Positions 30,521 through 41,075 are shown, counted from the first letter of the stretch. The stretch is 64,000 nt of DNA from Candidatus Binatia bacterium (GCA_022826945.1 JAJDTY010000037.1:1-64000), one strand, 5' to 3'. Program-made: numbers and translations. Notes: generated by a model from the letters alone, not told the origin.

Positions 30521-32268
30521 ATGGCCCAGGCGCACGGCTCGAAAAACGCTGGCACCTGCGGCCGGCCGACCCGAGGCGAATTCAGGATCTGATCGAGTCA
30601 ACCCAGCCCGAACCCCTCTCCCCCGTCACGGCACGGCTGCTCGTCAACCGCGGCATTGATACGGCCGACAAGGCGGTCACATTTTTATCTCCTACCCTGC
30701 GTACGGGTCTTCGTTCGCCCATGCTCTTCCCTGACATGCGGCGCGCGACAGACCGTTTGCTCCACGCTCGCGAGCAGGGTGAACGGGTGTGTATCTGGGG
30801 CGACTACGACGTTGATGGGGTGACCGGCAGCGCTCAGCTCATCCTGTTCTTGCGAGAAATTGGCATGGACCCGAGGCTGTATATCCCCCATCGGACCCGT
30901 GAAGGATACGGATTGAATACGCCAGCTATTGAGCAATTGGCCGGTGAGGGCACGCGGGTCTTGGTGACGGCCGACTGCGGAGCAGCCAGCCATCAGGAGA
31001 TTGCGCGGGCACAGCAGCTTGGTATCGATGTGATCGTGTGTGACCACCACCACGTCCCGGAGGAAAAACTGCCCGCCTATGCCGTGCTGAACCCGATGGT
31101 AGCCGGCTGTCCCTTCTCCTTTTCCGGATTGTCCGGGGCAGGCGTGGCGTTTTATTTGCTCATGGGGCTGCGGATGCGGCTGCGCGAGCAGGGGGAGCAG
31201 CCCGTGCCCGACTTGCGGCTCTATTTGGATCTGGTCTGTTTGGGGACGGTGGCCGACCTTGTGCCGTTGATTGAAGAAAATCGCGTGCTCGTCACTCACG
31301 GTCTGAGACAAATCGCAAGCAGCCAGCGTCCTGGTATTCGTGCGCTGCGAGCGGTGAGTGGTGATGACGCCGTGACGGCGAGCTATATCGGCTTTCGTCT
31401 CGGACCACGCATCAATGCCGGGGGGCGGTTGGCCGAGGCGCGCAAGGCGGTTGAACTGCTCACGACAACGGATACCGAACGTGCCCGGTTGCTGGCTGTT
31501 GAGCTGGACAAGGAGAACATCGACCGCAGAGCCATCGAAGAGAGAATATTGCAACAGGCGCTCGCCTTGGCGCGGGCCCAGCTTGAACAGGGCCTGTGCT
31601 ATAGCTTTGTCTTGGCCTCTCCCGAATGGCATCCTGGGGTGATTGGCATTGTTGCGTCCCGCTTGGTCGAGCGCTTTGGACGTCCGACCATCCTCATTGC
31701 GATTGATGGCGATATGGGGAAAGGGTCGGGACGGAGCCCCAAGGTTTTCCATCTGTATAAAGGCATACAGGCGTGTGCCGAGCACTTGGCTGGTTATGGC
31801 GGGCATCGTCAGGCTGCTGGACTGTCGATACGGACGGCATCAATATCGACCTTTGCAGACGAGTTTGAGGCGGTCGTGCGTCGGCATCTGACTCCCGATG
31901 ATCTGACTCCCATTATTGAGTTTGACGCCGACCTTGATGTTGCGCTGGTCGGACCGGAATTGCTTGATGAACTGCATCGTCTTCAGCCCTGCGGGCAGGG
32001 TAATCCAGAGCCGGTGTTTCGGTCCTCGCAGACCGAAGTGGTCAGTGTCCGCGTCGTTGGCGATCAGTCCCACGGAAAAGTCGGCCACCTCAAGCTCGTG
32101 CTGCGATCTTCCCAAGGGGGACAGCCCATTGATGCTATCGGGTTTGGGATGGGCGACCGTCCGATTGTTCCCCGCCAACAGGTTGACGTACTCTACACAC
32201 CAACGCTGAACGTCTGGAATGGGCAGGCGAGTCTCCAGCTTCGCCTGCGCGATCTAAAAGTTCACTAA
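30517..32268 (+). CDS. recJ: Single-stranded-DNA-specific exonuclease RecJ
   Basis: GTG start overlapping secF stop; ICIWGDYDVDGVTGSAQLILFLRE...VIVCDHHHVPEEKLPAYAVLNPM. Confidence 0.93.
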   Translation: MNGPGARLEKRWHLRPADPRRIQDLIESTQPEPLSPVTARLLVNRGIDTADKAVTFLSPTLRTGLRSPMLFPDMRRATDRLLHAREQGERVCIWGDYDVDGVTGSAQLILFLREIGMDPRLYIPHRTREGYGLNTPAIEQLAGEGTRVLVTADCGAASHQEIARAQQLGIDVIVCDHHHVPEEKLPAYAVLNPMVAGCPFSFSGLSGAGVAFYLLMGLRMRLREQGEQPVPDLRLYLDLVCLGTVADLVPLIEENRVLVTHGLRQIASSQRPGIRALRAVSGDDAVTASYIGFRLGPRINAGGRLAEARKAVELLTTTDTERARLLAVELDKENIDRRAIEERILQQALALARAQLEQGLCYSFVLASPEWHPGVIGIVASRLVERFGRPTILIAIDGDMGKGSGRSPKVFHLYKGIQACAEHLAGYGGHRQAAGLSIRTASISTFADEFEAVVRRHLTPDDLTPIIEFDADLDVALVGPELLDELHRLQPCGQGNPEPVFRSSQTEVVSVRVVGDQSHGKVGHLKLVLRSSQGGQPIDAIGFGMGDRPIVPRQQVDVLYTPTLNVWNGQASLQLRLRDLKVH

Positions 32269-32356
32269 CCCTGCGAAATTACACGGACATTGACGATTAA
32301 GGGGGTGTGTGGTATACCCCAGCCACCAATTTGAATCATATAGGAAATAGAGAGCT

Positions 32357-32548
32357 GTGGAAGAAAAAGAAGAAGTGCTGCTCAATAGCCGACAGGTGGC
32401 CGCGCTCCTTGAGTTGAGCCCGGATACGGTCAACGAGCTTGCCCGGAAAAACATCCTCCCAGGTGTCAAACGGGGCAGGCAGTGGCGGTTTCGTCAGCAG
32501 GACATCACACTTTTTAAGAAACAGCAGCAAAAGCAGGAAGCCGCCTAG
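32357..32548 (+). CDS. Excisionase-type helix-turn-helix protein
   Basis: EVLLNSRQVAALLELSPDTVNELARKNILPGVKRGRQWRFRQQDI. Confidence 0.85.
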   Translation: MEEKEEVLLNSRQVAALLELSPDTVNELARKNILPGVKRGRQWRFRQQDITLFKKQQQKQEAA

Positions 32549-32568
32549 ACTGCGAAGGGGGATAGCGG

Positions 32569-33285
32569 GTGCTGGCTACACAGAATGAGCGGGATACCCG
32601 GCACGCTCACGAAAGCAAGATTTACTCCGAGTTTTCCCATCTCTACGATAAGATCTTCGCTCGTTTTTTTACCGACCGTATCTCTGCGGTCATCCAGGGC
32701 CTCGGCATTCAGCCCAACGCCAGCGTGCTCGAAGTGGGGGTCGGAACCGGCCTGTCCATGGAGGCCTATCCGCCCCATTGCCAGGTGACCGGGGTAGACC
32801 TTGCTCCCGATATGTTAGAGCGTGCCCAGCAACGGGTGGACGAGAACCAGTGGCGACATTTTCATTTGCTGACGATGGACGCCATGAACCTCGACTTTCC
32901 AGACAACTCTTTTGACTACGTGACCTCGTTTCACGTCATTAGTGTCGTGCCTGACCCCGTGCGGATGATGCGCGAAATTCACCGGGTCTGTAAGCCGGGC
33001 GGAAAAATCGCCATCATCAACCATTTCCGCTCAACCAAGCCGGTTATTGGCGCCCTTATTGGTGCCCTCGACCCTCTCACCAGACGGCTGGGCTGGAGCG
33101 CCTCACTGCGCCTGAAACAAGCCTTTGACGATGTTCCCATCCGCATTGAGAAGCGGTATAAAACTCACCCGATGTCCCTGTTCACCGTGGTGCTGGCCGA
33201 AAACCTGAAAAATGGTGCTGCCCCGGACAACAGTCCGGCCAGGAATCTTGGCACCGCCAGCCGGAACGGTACCCATCTCGCGTAA
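32569..33285 (+). CDS. Class I SAM methyltransferase (PmtA-like)
   Basis: VLEVGVGTGLSMEAYPPHCQVTGVDLAPDMLERAQQRV...HVISVVPDPVRMMREIHRVCKPGGKIAIINHF. Confidence 0.87.
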   Translation: MLATQNERDTRHAHESKIYSEFSHLYDKIFARFFTDRISAVIQGLGIQPNASVLEVGVGTGLSMEAYPPHCQVTGVDLAPDMLERAQQRVDENQWRHFHLLTMDAMNLDFPDNSFDYVTSFHVISVVPDPVRMMREIHRVCKPGGKIAIINHFRSTKPVIGALIGALDPLTRRLGWSASLRLKQAFDDVPIRIEKRYKTHPMSLFTVVLAENLKNGAAPDNSPARNLGTASRNGTHLA

Positions 33286-33345
33286 GCACGTCTCCACCAA
33301 GAGTGTACCCGGCTGACCGGGAGAGCGTTTCCCCCGCCCGTGATT

Positions 33346-34059
33346 TTAGAAATTTGCCGGTCTGCCCACCGCAGCCAAGAGCAGATGGGGGAAATCCACA
33401 GTCATGCCATCAACCCCGGCGTCAATGGCCGTACGCATTATATCGGGGTCTTTGATACCCCACGCCCGAACTTCGAGGCCCGCGGCCTTCCAGGCCGTGA
33501 CCAACTCACGGGAAAGAAATGGGGCCGGCGGGCAGATTTGATCAAACCCGGCGTCCAGCACGCGTCGGGTGGTTTCCGGTTTGGCATCGATCGTCAGCAA
33601 GCCAACTTTCGCCGTGGGTGCATGGGTCTTGAGATTGTGGACGATGGAAAAAAAGAACGACGAGAAGGTGACTTGGGCCAGCAGCCCCATGTCACGGACC
33701 ATGTCGAGCACCCGGAGTTCTATGCCGCGCTGTTTGACTTCGAGCACGAGATGGGTCCGTTTGCCGTAATGCGCCAGCGTCTCTCGGAGTAAGGGGACCC
33801 GCGCACCGGCATAGTCTGCACTGAACCAGGAGCCGGCATCGAGCCCTTTCACCACTGACCAGGGGGTATCGTGCACAACCCCCGACCCATCGGTCGTCCG
33901 GCCCAGGTTTTTGTCATGAATCAGAACGAGTTCACCGTCGCTGGTGGAATGGACATCGGTCTCGATTGCGTCCACGCCGATCGACAGCGCACGGTCAAAG
34001 CTTGCCCAGGTGTTCTCCGGAGCGAGCGCCGCGGCGCCGCGATGTCCAATCACTTGCAT
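33346..34059 (-). CDS. Glycerophosphodiester phosphodiesterase
   Basis: MQVIGHRGAAALAPENTWASFDRALSIGVDAIETDVHSTSDGELVLIHDKNLGRTTDG. Confidence 0.93.
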   Translation of the reverse strand: MQVIGHRGAAALAPENTWASFDRALSIGVDAIETDVHSTSDGELVLIHDKNLGRTTDGSGVVHDTPWSVVKGLDAGSWFSADYAGARVPLLRETLAHYGKRTHLVLEVKQRGIELRVLDMVRDMGLLAQVTFSSFFFSIVHNLKTHAPTAKVGLLTIDAKPETTRRVLDAGFDQICPPAPFLSRELVTAWKAAGLEVRAWGIKDPDIMRTAIDAGVDGMTVDFPHLLLAAVGRPANF

Positions 34060-34099
34060 GAGAAAACCCGCTGCCCGGACAAATCCCCACCCCCGCGTC

Positions 34100-35338
34100 C
34101 TAATTCAACTCCTGACTCGAATAGCCCAAAATGCGCCGCGCAATAATAAGCAGGTTGATCTGCTGAGTGCCCTCATAAATATCGCTGATCTTGGCGTCCC
34201 GCATCCATTTTTCGAGCAAGGTTTTCCGCGAATAACCCAACGGGCCGAGCAGTTCGACCGCCTTCTGCGTGACCTGGGTGACCATGCTGCCGGCTTTGGC
34301 TTTGGCCATAGAGGCTTCGAGATTGTTCTGGATCCCCTGATCGAGCATCCAGGCCGCCCGCCACGTCAACAACCGCGCGGCCTGGAGATTGGCCTCCATA
34401 TCCATAAAGTCCCGCTCAAGCGTGGTCAGCTTTGTCGGTGGGGTGGCGTAACGAATGGTGATTCCTTCTGCCGCAAACGTTTCGCGGACATAATCCACCG
34501 CGGCCCGCGCCACACCCAGCGCACTGGCCGCAACCAGTGGCCGGGTGGCGTCAAATGTGGCCATGACCCCCTTGAAACCCGTGGTCGATTGCTTGACCTC
34601 TGCCTGGCCGAGAATATTATCGAGCGGAATCCGACAGTCTTCAAAGACGAGCATTGCCGTGTCCGAGGCGCGGATACCCATTTTGTCTTCCACTTTGGCA
34701 ACCGTCATACCGGGGGTGTGGTGATCCACCACAAAGGCCTTGATCCCCGCGCGTCCGGCCGACTTGTCCACCGTGGCCCAGACAACCACAAAGCCCTCTG
34801 ATTTTTCGGCCGCCATGAGCCCGCTGGTGCAAAAGATCTTGGTGCCATTGATGACCCACTGATCCCCGTCCTGTACTGCGGTCGTGGTGAGAGCGGCCGA
34901 ATCCGAACCGCAGCCCGGCTCGGTAATTGCCATTGCGCCCCACTTTGGTTCCCCGTCGCGGAAGCGGGACAGAAAGCGCTCTTTCTGCTCGGGAGTACCG
35001 GCCGCCGCGACCGCGGCCCCGCCGAGTGCCGGATGGGGAATGCTGAGATACAGTCCGACATCGCCCCACGACAGTTCTTCAATCAGGACTGCCGAACGGA
35101 CGGTGCGTTCCGAGGGGCGTCGTTCGACGGACTCCGCCTTTCCGCTCGCCTTCTTCTTGCCATCTCCGAAACTGACCAAGTTTTTGGAGGCCTCCCACAT
35201 CATGTTCAGCCATTCCGTCGGCTTTTCGTGCTCGCGCTCGTCATACTCGCGCGAGATGGGGCGCATGGTCCCGTCTGCAACGGCGTGGATCATGTCGCGA
35301 TTTTTTTCAACTGCCGGGGAAAGGGAGAAGTCGATCAT
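34100..35338 (-). CDS. Acyl-CoA dehydrogenase
   Basis: WGAMAITEPGCGSDSAAL...VINGTKIFCTSG...LGPLGYSRKTLLEKWMRDAKISDIYEGTQQINLLIIAR. Confidence 0.93.
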   Translation of the reverse strand: MIDFSLSPAVEKNRDMIHAVADGTMRPISREYDEREHEKPTEWLNMMWEASKNLVSFGDGKKKASGKAESVERRPSERTVRSAVLIEELSWGDVGLYLSIPHPALGGAAVAAAGTPEQKERFLSRFRDGEPKWGAMAITEPGCGSDSAALTTTAVQDGDQWVINGTKIFCTSGLMAAEKSEGFVVVWATVDKSAGRAGIKAFVVDHHTPGMTVAKVEDKMGIRASDTAMLVFEDCRIPLDNILGQAEVKQSTTGFKGVMATFDATRPLVAASALGVARAAVDYVRETFAAEGITIRYATPPTKLTTLERDFMDMEANLQAARLLTWRAAWMLDQGIQNNLEASMAKAKAGSMVTQVTQKAVELLGPLGYSRKTLLEKWMRDAKISDIYEGTQQINLLIIARRILGYSSQELN

Positions 35339-35367
35339 GGTTTGTCTCCAATGGGTCTGTTGGGTCG

Positions 35368-36450
35368 TTAGATCATGGCCAGCCCCTCAAACGTCGCAAA
35401 CCCGCGTCCGTTCCGGAGCCAGCGTTCAACCGGATGATCCCGGATATAGCCGTGCCCGCCCAGGGTTTGGACGGCGTTATCCGCCACTTTGAGAACCATA
35501 GTGGCCGCGTAATTCTTGGCCAAGCACGCTTCGCGCGTTGCGTCTGCGCCAGTGTCGATTTTCCAGGCCGCCTCCCAGACGAGGAGGCGCGCCGCGTCGA
35601 CCTCCATGGCCATCTCGGCCAACATAAAAGCGATGGCCTGTTTCTGGGCAATAGCCGTACCAAAGGCCCTCCGCTCCTTGGCATACTCCCGCGCGTACTC
35701 ATAGGCGGCTCTGGCTACGCCAACGGCCATGGCCGAGAGGGCGACCCGCGAGCGGTTTAACACAGGCTGGATATCGCCTTGCAGTTGTGAGGAAGCAGGA
35801 ACGCGGCAATTGTCCAAACGCAGTTCATACGTGGCAACCGCTTTGAGGCCCATATTTTTCTCCCGCTCGCCTATGGTCAGTCCTGGCGTATCCTGAGGGA
35901 GAAGAAAGGCTGCGATACCGTTGTCTCCCCTGGCATAGACCAGGAGATGGACCGCCTCGGCGGCAAGCGGCACAAAACATTTGGTGCCGTTCAGGACAAA
36001 CTCGCCGCTGTGTTGCGCGGCTGTTGTGGTGAGTTCGTTGAGGTCAAAGCCGAAGCGCGGCTCCATAACTGCGGCCGTGCCGGCTGTGAAATGAGGGCCG
36101 ATATAGGCGCTGAGAATCTGCGCCTTTTGCTCATGTGTCCCCAGCATTATGACCGGATAGGTCACCAGTTGGGGCGAGAGAATATGAAGCGCCAGCGAGA
36201 GGTCCCCCCAGGCCAGCTCTTCACAAATGAGTGATCCTGTGACCGTCGAAGACTCGGCGCCGACACCACCGTAGGCTTCGGGAATCGTGCTTTGCACCAG
36301 GCCGAGCTCCCAGGCCTGCTGGGCTGCAGCATTGGGAAATATCCCGCTCTCATCCGCCTCGTGTGCAAGCGGGCGGAGCTGTTCGCGGGCAAATTCCGCA
36401 ACCGTATCCCGAATCAGTTGTTGTTCGTCGTTGGGTTGAAAACCAAGCAT
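35368..36450 (-). CDS. Acyl-CoA dehydrogenase
   Basis: MLGFQPNDEQQLIRDTVAEFAREQLRP...YGGVGAESS...QTLGGHGYIRDHPVERWLRNGRG. Confidence 0.92.
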   Translation of the reverse strand: MLGFQPNDEQQLIRDTVAEFAREQLRPLAHEADESGIFPNAAAQQAWELGLVQSTIPEAYGGVGAESSTVTGSLICEELAWGDLSLALHILSPQLVTYPVIMLGTHEQKAQILSAYIGPHFTAGTAAVMEPRFGFDLNELTTTAAQHSGEFVLNGTKCFVPLAAEAVHLLVYARGDNGIAAFLLPQDTPGLTIGEREKNMGLKAVATYELRLDNCRVPASSQLQGDIQPVLNRSRVALSAMAVGVARAAYEYAREYAKERRAFGTAIAQKQAIAFMLAEMAMEVDAARLLVWEAAWKIDTGADATREACLAKNYAATMVLKVADNAVQTLGGHGYIRDHPVERWLRNGRGFATFEGLAMI

Positions 36451-36584
36451 ACCGGCCGTCTCCTCGTGATTCCTGTCCCTGCGCCGCCCCTAGTTTAGCA
36501 TAAAAAGGGAGAATTGAACCTTGACTCTCATATGCCCAAGTGGGATGCTGAAGCATCAACATCATTCCACAGGGAGGGAAGACT

Positions 36585-37274
36585 ATGGGCTTACCAAATG
36601 GCGTGCATCATCTGGCGATCTGTACCAAGAATATGAAGGAGCAGATTGAGTTTTTTACCCAAGTCGTCGGTATGGAGCTGGTTGCGCTGTACTGGATGCA
36701 TGGCGTGAAGAATACCTATCACGGCTTCGTCCGTCTGGGCGACAGCTCGTCCATCGCCTTTGTCCAAGGCCCGGAGAGCGGCGAGATCCAACCCCAAACC
36801 GGGGTCTCCCATGCAAGCTGGACCGCGGGTCTGGTAGCGCCAGGTGCCATGCAGCATCTGGCGCTCAATGTAGACACAGAAGAAGATTTGCTGGCCATGC
36901 GGGACCGTGTCCGCTCGCACGGGCACTGGGTCATGGGGCCGCTCGATCACGGCTTCTGCAAGTCCATTTATTTTGCCGGGCCAGAGGGCATGATGCTCGA
37001 ATTCTCGACTTCCGAGGGCGAAGCGATTGATGCCGAATCCTGGATTGATCCCGAGGTGGTGAAGCTCAACGGCATCAGTCTGGAAGAGCTGGAACAGTAT
37101 AAAAACCCTCCGGCATTTGAATCCCAAGGGGGCACAGTCCAAAACCCCGAGGTTGACTTGAATGCCCCCCCCATGCAGTTCCCACCGGGCCAGGAGGTCG
37201 TCTACTCGATGTCGGACGAAGAGGTGACGACAAAACTGAGCGAGACCACACCGCCCGTCCAACCGAATCACTGA
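36585..37274 (+). CDS. VOC (glyoxalase/extradiol dioxygenase) family protein
   Basis: GVHHLAICTKNMKEQIEFFTQVVGMELVALYWM...KSIYFAGPEGMMLEFSTSE. Confidence 0.87.
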   Translation: MGLPNGVHHLAICTKNMKEQIEFFTQVVGMELVALYWMHGVKNTYHGFVRLGDSSSIAFVQGPESGEIQPQTGVSHASWTAGLVAPGAMQHLALNVDTEEDLLAMRDRVRSHGHWVMGPLDHGFCKSIYFAGPEGMMLEFSTSEGEAIDAESWIDPEVVKLNGISLEELEQYKNPPAFESQGGTVQNPEVDLNAPPMQFPPGQEVVYSMSDEEVTTKLSETTPPVQPNH

Positions 37275-37331
37275 CGACGCGTTTCTGGTTCACCCGGTTC
37301 ATGAGTACGAATTGCGACCGCAGGAGGGGAT

Positions 37332-38012
37332 ATGGCAGCACAGCACGAGAGCTCGCAATCACGGCTGATCGCCGTCAATGACTTTGCCTGGCAGGAATTG
37401 ATGCCGGGCGTGCAGGCCCGCAGCCTGTGGACTGACGAAAAAACCAATAGGCGGGCGCTGATGACGCGGATCACGCCCGGCCTGCAAATGCCGACCCACA
37501 AGCATGTGGGCGACGAACTGGTCTATCTCATCGAAGGGACCCTGTCGGATGAGTTTGGCACGATAACCGCGGGCAATATGGGTTATCGGCCCGACGGGTG
37601 CGTCCACAGCGTATCGAGTAACACTGGGGCAACTGCTATTGCGATTATCACCGGTGGGGTGGAGCCTGCGACCGAACGAGGGAACGCCCCACCGTCCCAG
37701 GTCTTTTCGCTGAGTCAGCTGGAATGGGCTGAGGCCCGGCCGGGTATCCGCCTGAAGTCCGTTTGGGAAGATCAGGTGGCCAGGCGACGGGCCGTACTCG
37801 CGCGCTTTGAGCCGGGCTCGGTGCTGCCCTTGCATCGCCATAACGGGGATGAACTCATCTTCGTGATCGAAGGGGAAAACGAGGATGAGTCCGGCCCGGT
37901 GCCAACCGGCAATATGAGCTATCGACCCAACGGGTGTACCCACACCGTCACAAGCAAAAACGGGGCGACAGCCCTGAATTTTGTCTGGGGCGGGGCAGAG
38001 ATGATCGAGTAG
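37332..38012 (+). CDS. Bicupin domain protein (two ChrR-like cupin halves)
   Basis: MPTHKHVGDELVYLIEGTLSDEFGTITAGNMGYRPDGCVHSV and LPLHRHNGDELIFVIEGENEDESGPVPTGNMSYRPNGCTHTV. Confidence 0.9.
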   Translation: MAAQHESSQSRLIAVNDFAWQELMPGVQARSLWTDEKTNRRALMTRITPGLQMPTHKHVGDELVYLIEGTLSDEFGTITAGNMGYRPDGCVHSVSSNTGATAIAIITGGVEPATERGNAPPSQVFSLSQLEWAEARPGIRLKSVWEDQVARRRAVLARFEPGSVLPLHRHNGDELIFVIEGENEDESGPVPTGNMSYRPNGCTHTVTSKNGATALNFVWGGAEMIE

Positions 38013-38088
38013 ACGTCTGCGTCAAAAAATTTCAACCCGTAGCCTCGCTGTCTGCCGGGCTGTTCGACTGCCAGAGCCGCCAGCCCGG

Positions 38089-39624
38089 CTATGCATCGTC
38101 CGCCTCACCCGTTCGCCCCAGGGTCCACACCAGTACGGCACCAAGGCCAACCCCCAAAGGGAGTAAAAGAAGGGGGGGAACGCCAAAACCGGCCGGCAGA
38201 TAGCCCAAACACAGCGAGATCGCCCCAACCGTGAGTGCGTACGGTAACTGCGTTCGTACATGAGTGATGACATCAACCCCGCTGGCTGTAGCGGACAATA
38301 TCGTTGTGTCTGAAATCGGCGAGATATGGTCGCCAAAGCAGGCGCCGGCGAGAACCGCCCCAACCGTGGCCAGGACCGGAGGGCCGACCGTCCCGCCCGC
38401 AAGGGAGACGGCCAGGGGAACGACCAGCGGAATGAGAATGGCCATCGTACTAAACGAGCTTCCGGTCGCAAAGGAGATGGCCGCTGCCACCAGAAACGTC
38501 AATGCGGGCAGGCTCCACGTGCTCACACTGCCGGTCAGTAAATCGGTCAGGGCGCGCGCTGTGCCTATGGTTTCGAGCGCCGTCCCCAATCCCCAGGCCA
38601 GATACAGAATCACCAACGCGCCGAGAATACGCCGCATACCGCGCCAGCTCGCCAGTAGCACTCCGGGGAGCATGAGGGTCCGGCTGTATAAAGACAATAC
38701 GATGGAGACCATAAAAGCCGTGCCGGCACCCAGCACCATAGACCGATAGGCATTGGCCGACCCCATAATCGAGAGGAGCGTGGGATGGGCCGGACCACTC
38801 GCTCCCGCACTGGCTCGGCCGTCCAAATAGAGAAAGGCCACGGTTGCCAGCAGGAGGCTCAGAATAGGGCCCGCCGCCAGCCAAGCGGACTGGGCCGGCT
38901 CGGGTCTCTCACTCTTCTCGATAGCAAGTGTGGCGGCTCGCGTTTCGTGTTCCAGACGGGCCATGGGTCCAAAGTCCCGACCTGACAGGGCAACCGCGCC
39001 AACAAAAGCCAGGGAATAGATGCTGTAAAAACGAAACGGCAGGGTGCTCACAAAGAAGAGCAGGAGACCGCCGGCAAGCGGAACGCCTTTGAGCGCGTCG
39101 GCGAGCAGCCCCAACTCGTAACCGATCCATGTTGAGATGACGGCAAATGAAGCCACCGGAGCCGCAGTCGAATCCACAATATACGCGAGCTTGGCGTGCG
39201 AGAGCCTGTGGCGATCATAGAGAGGACGAAAGGTGGTGCCGACCATCAGGCAGTTGGCATAATCGTCAAAAAAGACGAACAGACCGGCCAACCAACTGGC
39301 AGCCATGGCGCTCCGTGGGCCGCGAACGATCCGTTCAGCTTTGCGGACAAGCGCGATGGTTCCGCCATTGCGCTCGATGACCGCGACCATGCTGGCCACG
39401 AGGAGGGAAAACGTCGTAATGAGAATGTTGTCGGCATCAAACGCCACGTGGAAGAGGAAACCGGCCGTTCGTGTGGCCGCGGCCAGGGGGTCGAGTTGGG
39501 TGGCGAGGAGCGCCCCACACCCCAGGCCGATGCTCAATGAGAGGCGCACCCGTTGGGTGGCAATCGCTAGGCCAATAGTGACCAGTGGAGGGAGGAGGGT
39601 GAGGGGCGAGCCATACCATTCCAT
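38089..39624 (-). CDS. Na+/H+ antiporter NhaC family
   Basis: YANCLMVGTTFRPLYDRHRLSHAKLAYIVDSTAAPVASFAVISTWIGYE...FGDHISPISDTTILSATASGVDVITHVRTQLPYA. Confidence 0.9.
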   Translation of the reverse strand: MEWYGSPLTLLPPLVTIGLAIATQRVRLSLSIGLGCGALLATQLDPLAAATRTAGFLFHVAFDADNILITTFSLLVASMVAVIERNGGTIALVRKAERIVRGPRSAMAASWLAGLFVFFDDYANCLMVGTTFRPLYDRHRLSHAKLAYIVDSTAAPVASFAVISTWIGYELGLLADALKGVPLAGGLLLFFVSTLPFRFYSIYSLAFVGAVALSGRDFGPMARLEHETRAATLAIEKSERPEPAQSAWLAAGPILSLLLATVAFLYLDGRASAGASGPAHPTLLSIMGSANAYRSMVLGAGTAFMVSIVLSLYSRTLMLPGVLLASWRGMRRILGALVILYLAWGLGTALETIGTARALTDLLTGSVSTWSLPALTFLVAAAISFATGSSFSTMAILIPLVVPLAVSLAGGTVGPPVLATVGAVLAGACFGDHISPISDTTILSATASGVDVITHVRTQLPYALTVGAISLCLGYLPAGFGVPPLLLLPLGVGLGAVLVWTLGRTGEADDA

Positions 39625-39645
39625 GGGGTGTGCCCACCGGCGTGC

Positions 39646-40386
39646 TTACAAGCCCAAGCTCATCCCTCCATCAGCAATCAACATCTGGCCGGTAAGATAC
39701 GACGCCAGCGGTGAGGCCAGAAACAACGCAATGCCGCCTATGTCCTCCGGTGTTCCCCAGCGTTTCATGGGGATCGAGTCAAGCGAATCCTGATAGCGGC
39801 GCGGATGGTCCCAGGTGACCTTGGTGATCTTGGTGGCGATCAATCCTGGGGCGATCCCGTTGACCCGGATGCCGTCCCCGGCCCAAGCCTCGGCCAGGGT
39901 TTTGGTCAGGGTGACGAGCGCCCCCTTGCTGGCACTATACGCGGGGTTCCCCAGCACGGAGAAAAAGCTTGCTCCCGAGCCGAGCACGATGATGCTGCCC
40001 TGAGTTTTGGCCAACATGGGCTGGAACTTGGTGCAACTACTCATGACGCTCATGAGGTTGACGTCCAGTACGCGCCTGAAGGTTGGCATCTGAAACTCGG
40101 CCCGCTTATACTCGACAATACCTTGTGAGGCGACCAGCACATCAAGGGAGTCAAAGGGCAGTTGCAGGGCCTCGACGTTGCGGTCGCTTGACACGTCCCA
40201 TTGGAAATAATCCAGGCCGTCCAGCGCGGAGCCTTCTTCGTTCGCGTAATCTGCTGCGCTTGCGCGGGTACCGGAGACAAAGACCCGCGCGCCGTGGTCG
40301 CGGAAACGGCGCGCGATGCCGTTTCCTATCCCGCTCGACCCGCCAATGACCAGAACGGTTTTATTATTGAAATCGATTTCATTCAT
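39646..40386 (-). CDS. Short-chain dehydrogenase/reductase
   Basis: MNEIDFNNKTVLVIGGSSGIGNGIARRF...YSASKGALVTLTKTLAEAWAGDGIRVNGIAPG. Confidence 0.92.
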   Translation of the reverse strand: MNEIDFNNKTVLVIGGSSGIGNGIARRFRDHGARVFVSGTRASAADYANEEGSALDGLDYFQWDVSSDRNVEALQLPFDSLDVLVASQGIVEYKRAEFQMPTFRRVLDVNLMSVMSSCTKFQPMLAKTQGSIIVLGSGASFFSVLGNPAYSASKGALVTLTKTLAEAWAGDGIRVNGIAPGLIATKITKVTWDHPRRYQDSLDSIPMKRWGTPEDIGGIALFLASPLASYLTGQMLIADGGMSLGL

Positions 40387-40547
40387 TGTTGATTGCCCCT
40401 CTGCTGAAAATTGCCCATTGTGACGAAGCCAGCCTACTGTAACGAGTGTCACCCGGCTGAGAAAGGGTAGGAGAGGGCATGGGCGGCTTGCATCCCGACG
40501 CAGGGACAGGCATGTAAGAAGGCACCGACTATAGTAAGGAGGGAGCT

Positions 40548-41075
40548 ATGGCTTTACCGCAAGAGATTCGTCCGATTAACAGTGAACTGATGGATGCAAT
40601 CACGCAGTCGTCGGACGCGGATTGGATTCCCAATCCGGATGATCCCGAACGCGCCTTTATGAGGGTGCTGTGGACCGGAGAAGAGAGTGGCCGCTGGATG
40701 GTGCATTTCCGTTGGCTGAAAGGCTATGTCGCCCCGCCGCATAAACATCTGAGTGCGGCGCACACCTATATTCTTTCGGGCAAACTCAAAGTCCGGGGCG
40801 GTACATTTAACGCCGGTGATTATGTCCATGAGGCCAACGGCATGGTCCACGGAGCCACCACCGCGTTGGAAGACACGGAATATCTGTTCATGTGTGACGG
40901 CCCGGTCATCTTTTTTGGCAAAGACGAGTTCACCGGTTATCTTGGTTGGGAAGAGATTCGGCGCATGCAGCAAGCCCATGAAGCGGCCAAAAAGAAAGCT
41001 GCGGCGCGGAAGAGGTCCGCATCGAAAAAGCGCGTGACCGCCAGAAAGCGGACCACCAAGAAGAAAGCCGCCTAG
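40548..41075 (+). CDS. Cupin domain protein with C-terminal Lys/Arg/Ala-rich tail
   Basis: APPHKHLSAAHTYILSGKLKVRGGTFNAGDYVHEANGMVHG; tail AAKKKAAARKRSASKKRVTARKRTTKKKAA. Confidence 0.88.
   Translation: MALPQEIRPINSELMDAITQSSDADWIPNPDDPERAFMRVLWTGEESGRWMVHFRWLKGYVAPPHKHLSAAHTYILSGKLKVRGGTFNAGDYVHEANGMVHGATTALEDTEYLFMCDGPVIFFGKDEFTGYLGWEEIRRMQQAHEAAKKKAAARKRSASKKRVTARKRTTKKKAA

Noticed and set aside
30685-31806. 373-aa minus-strand ORF
   Set aside because: Antisense to a well-supported recJ; low-similarity, Arg/Gln/His-rich translation typical of a shadow frame.
33944-34801. 285-aa plus-strand ORF
   Set aside because: Antisense to the glycerophosphodiesterase and acyl-CoA dehydrogenase genes.
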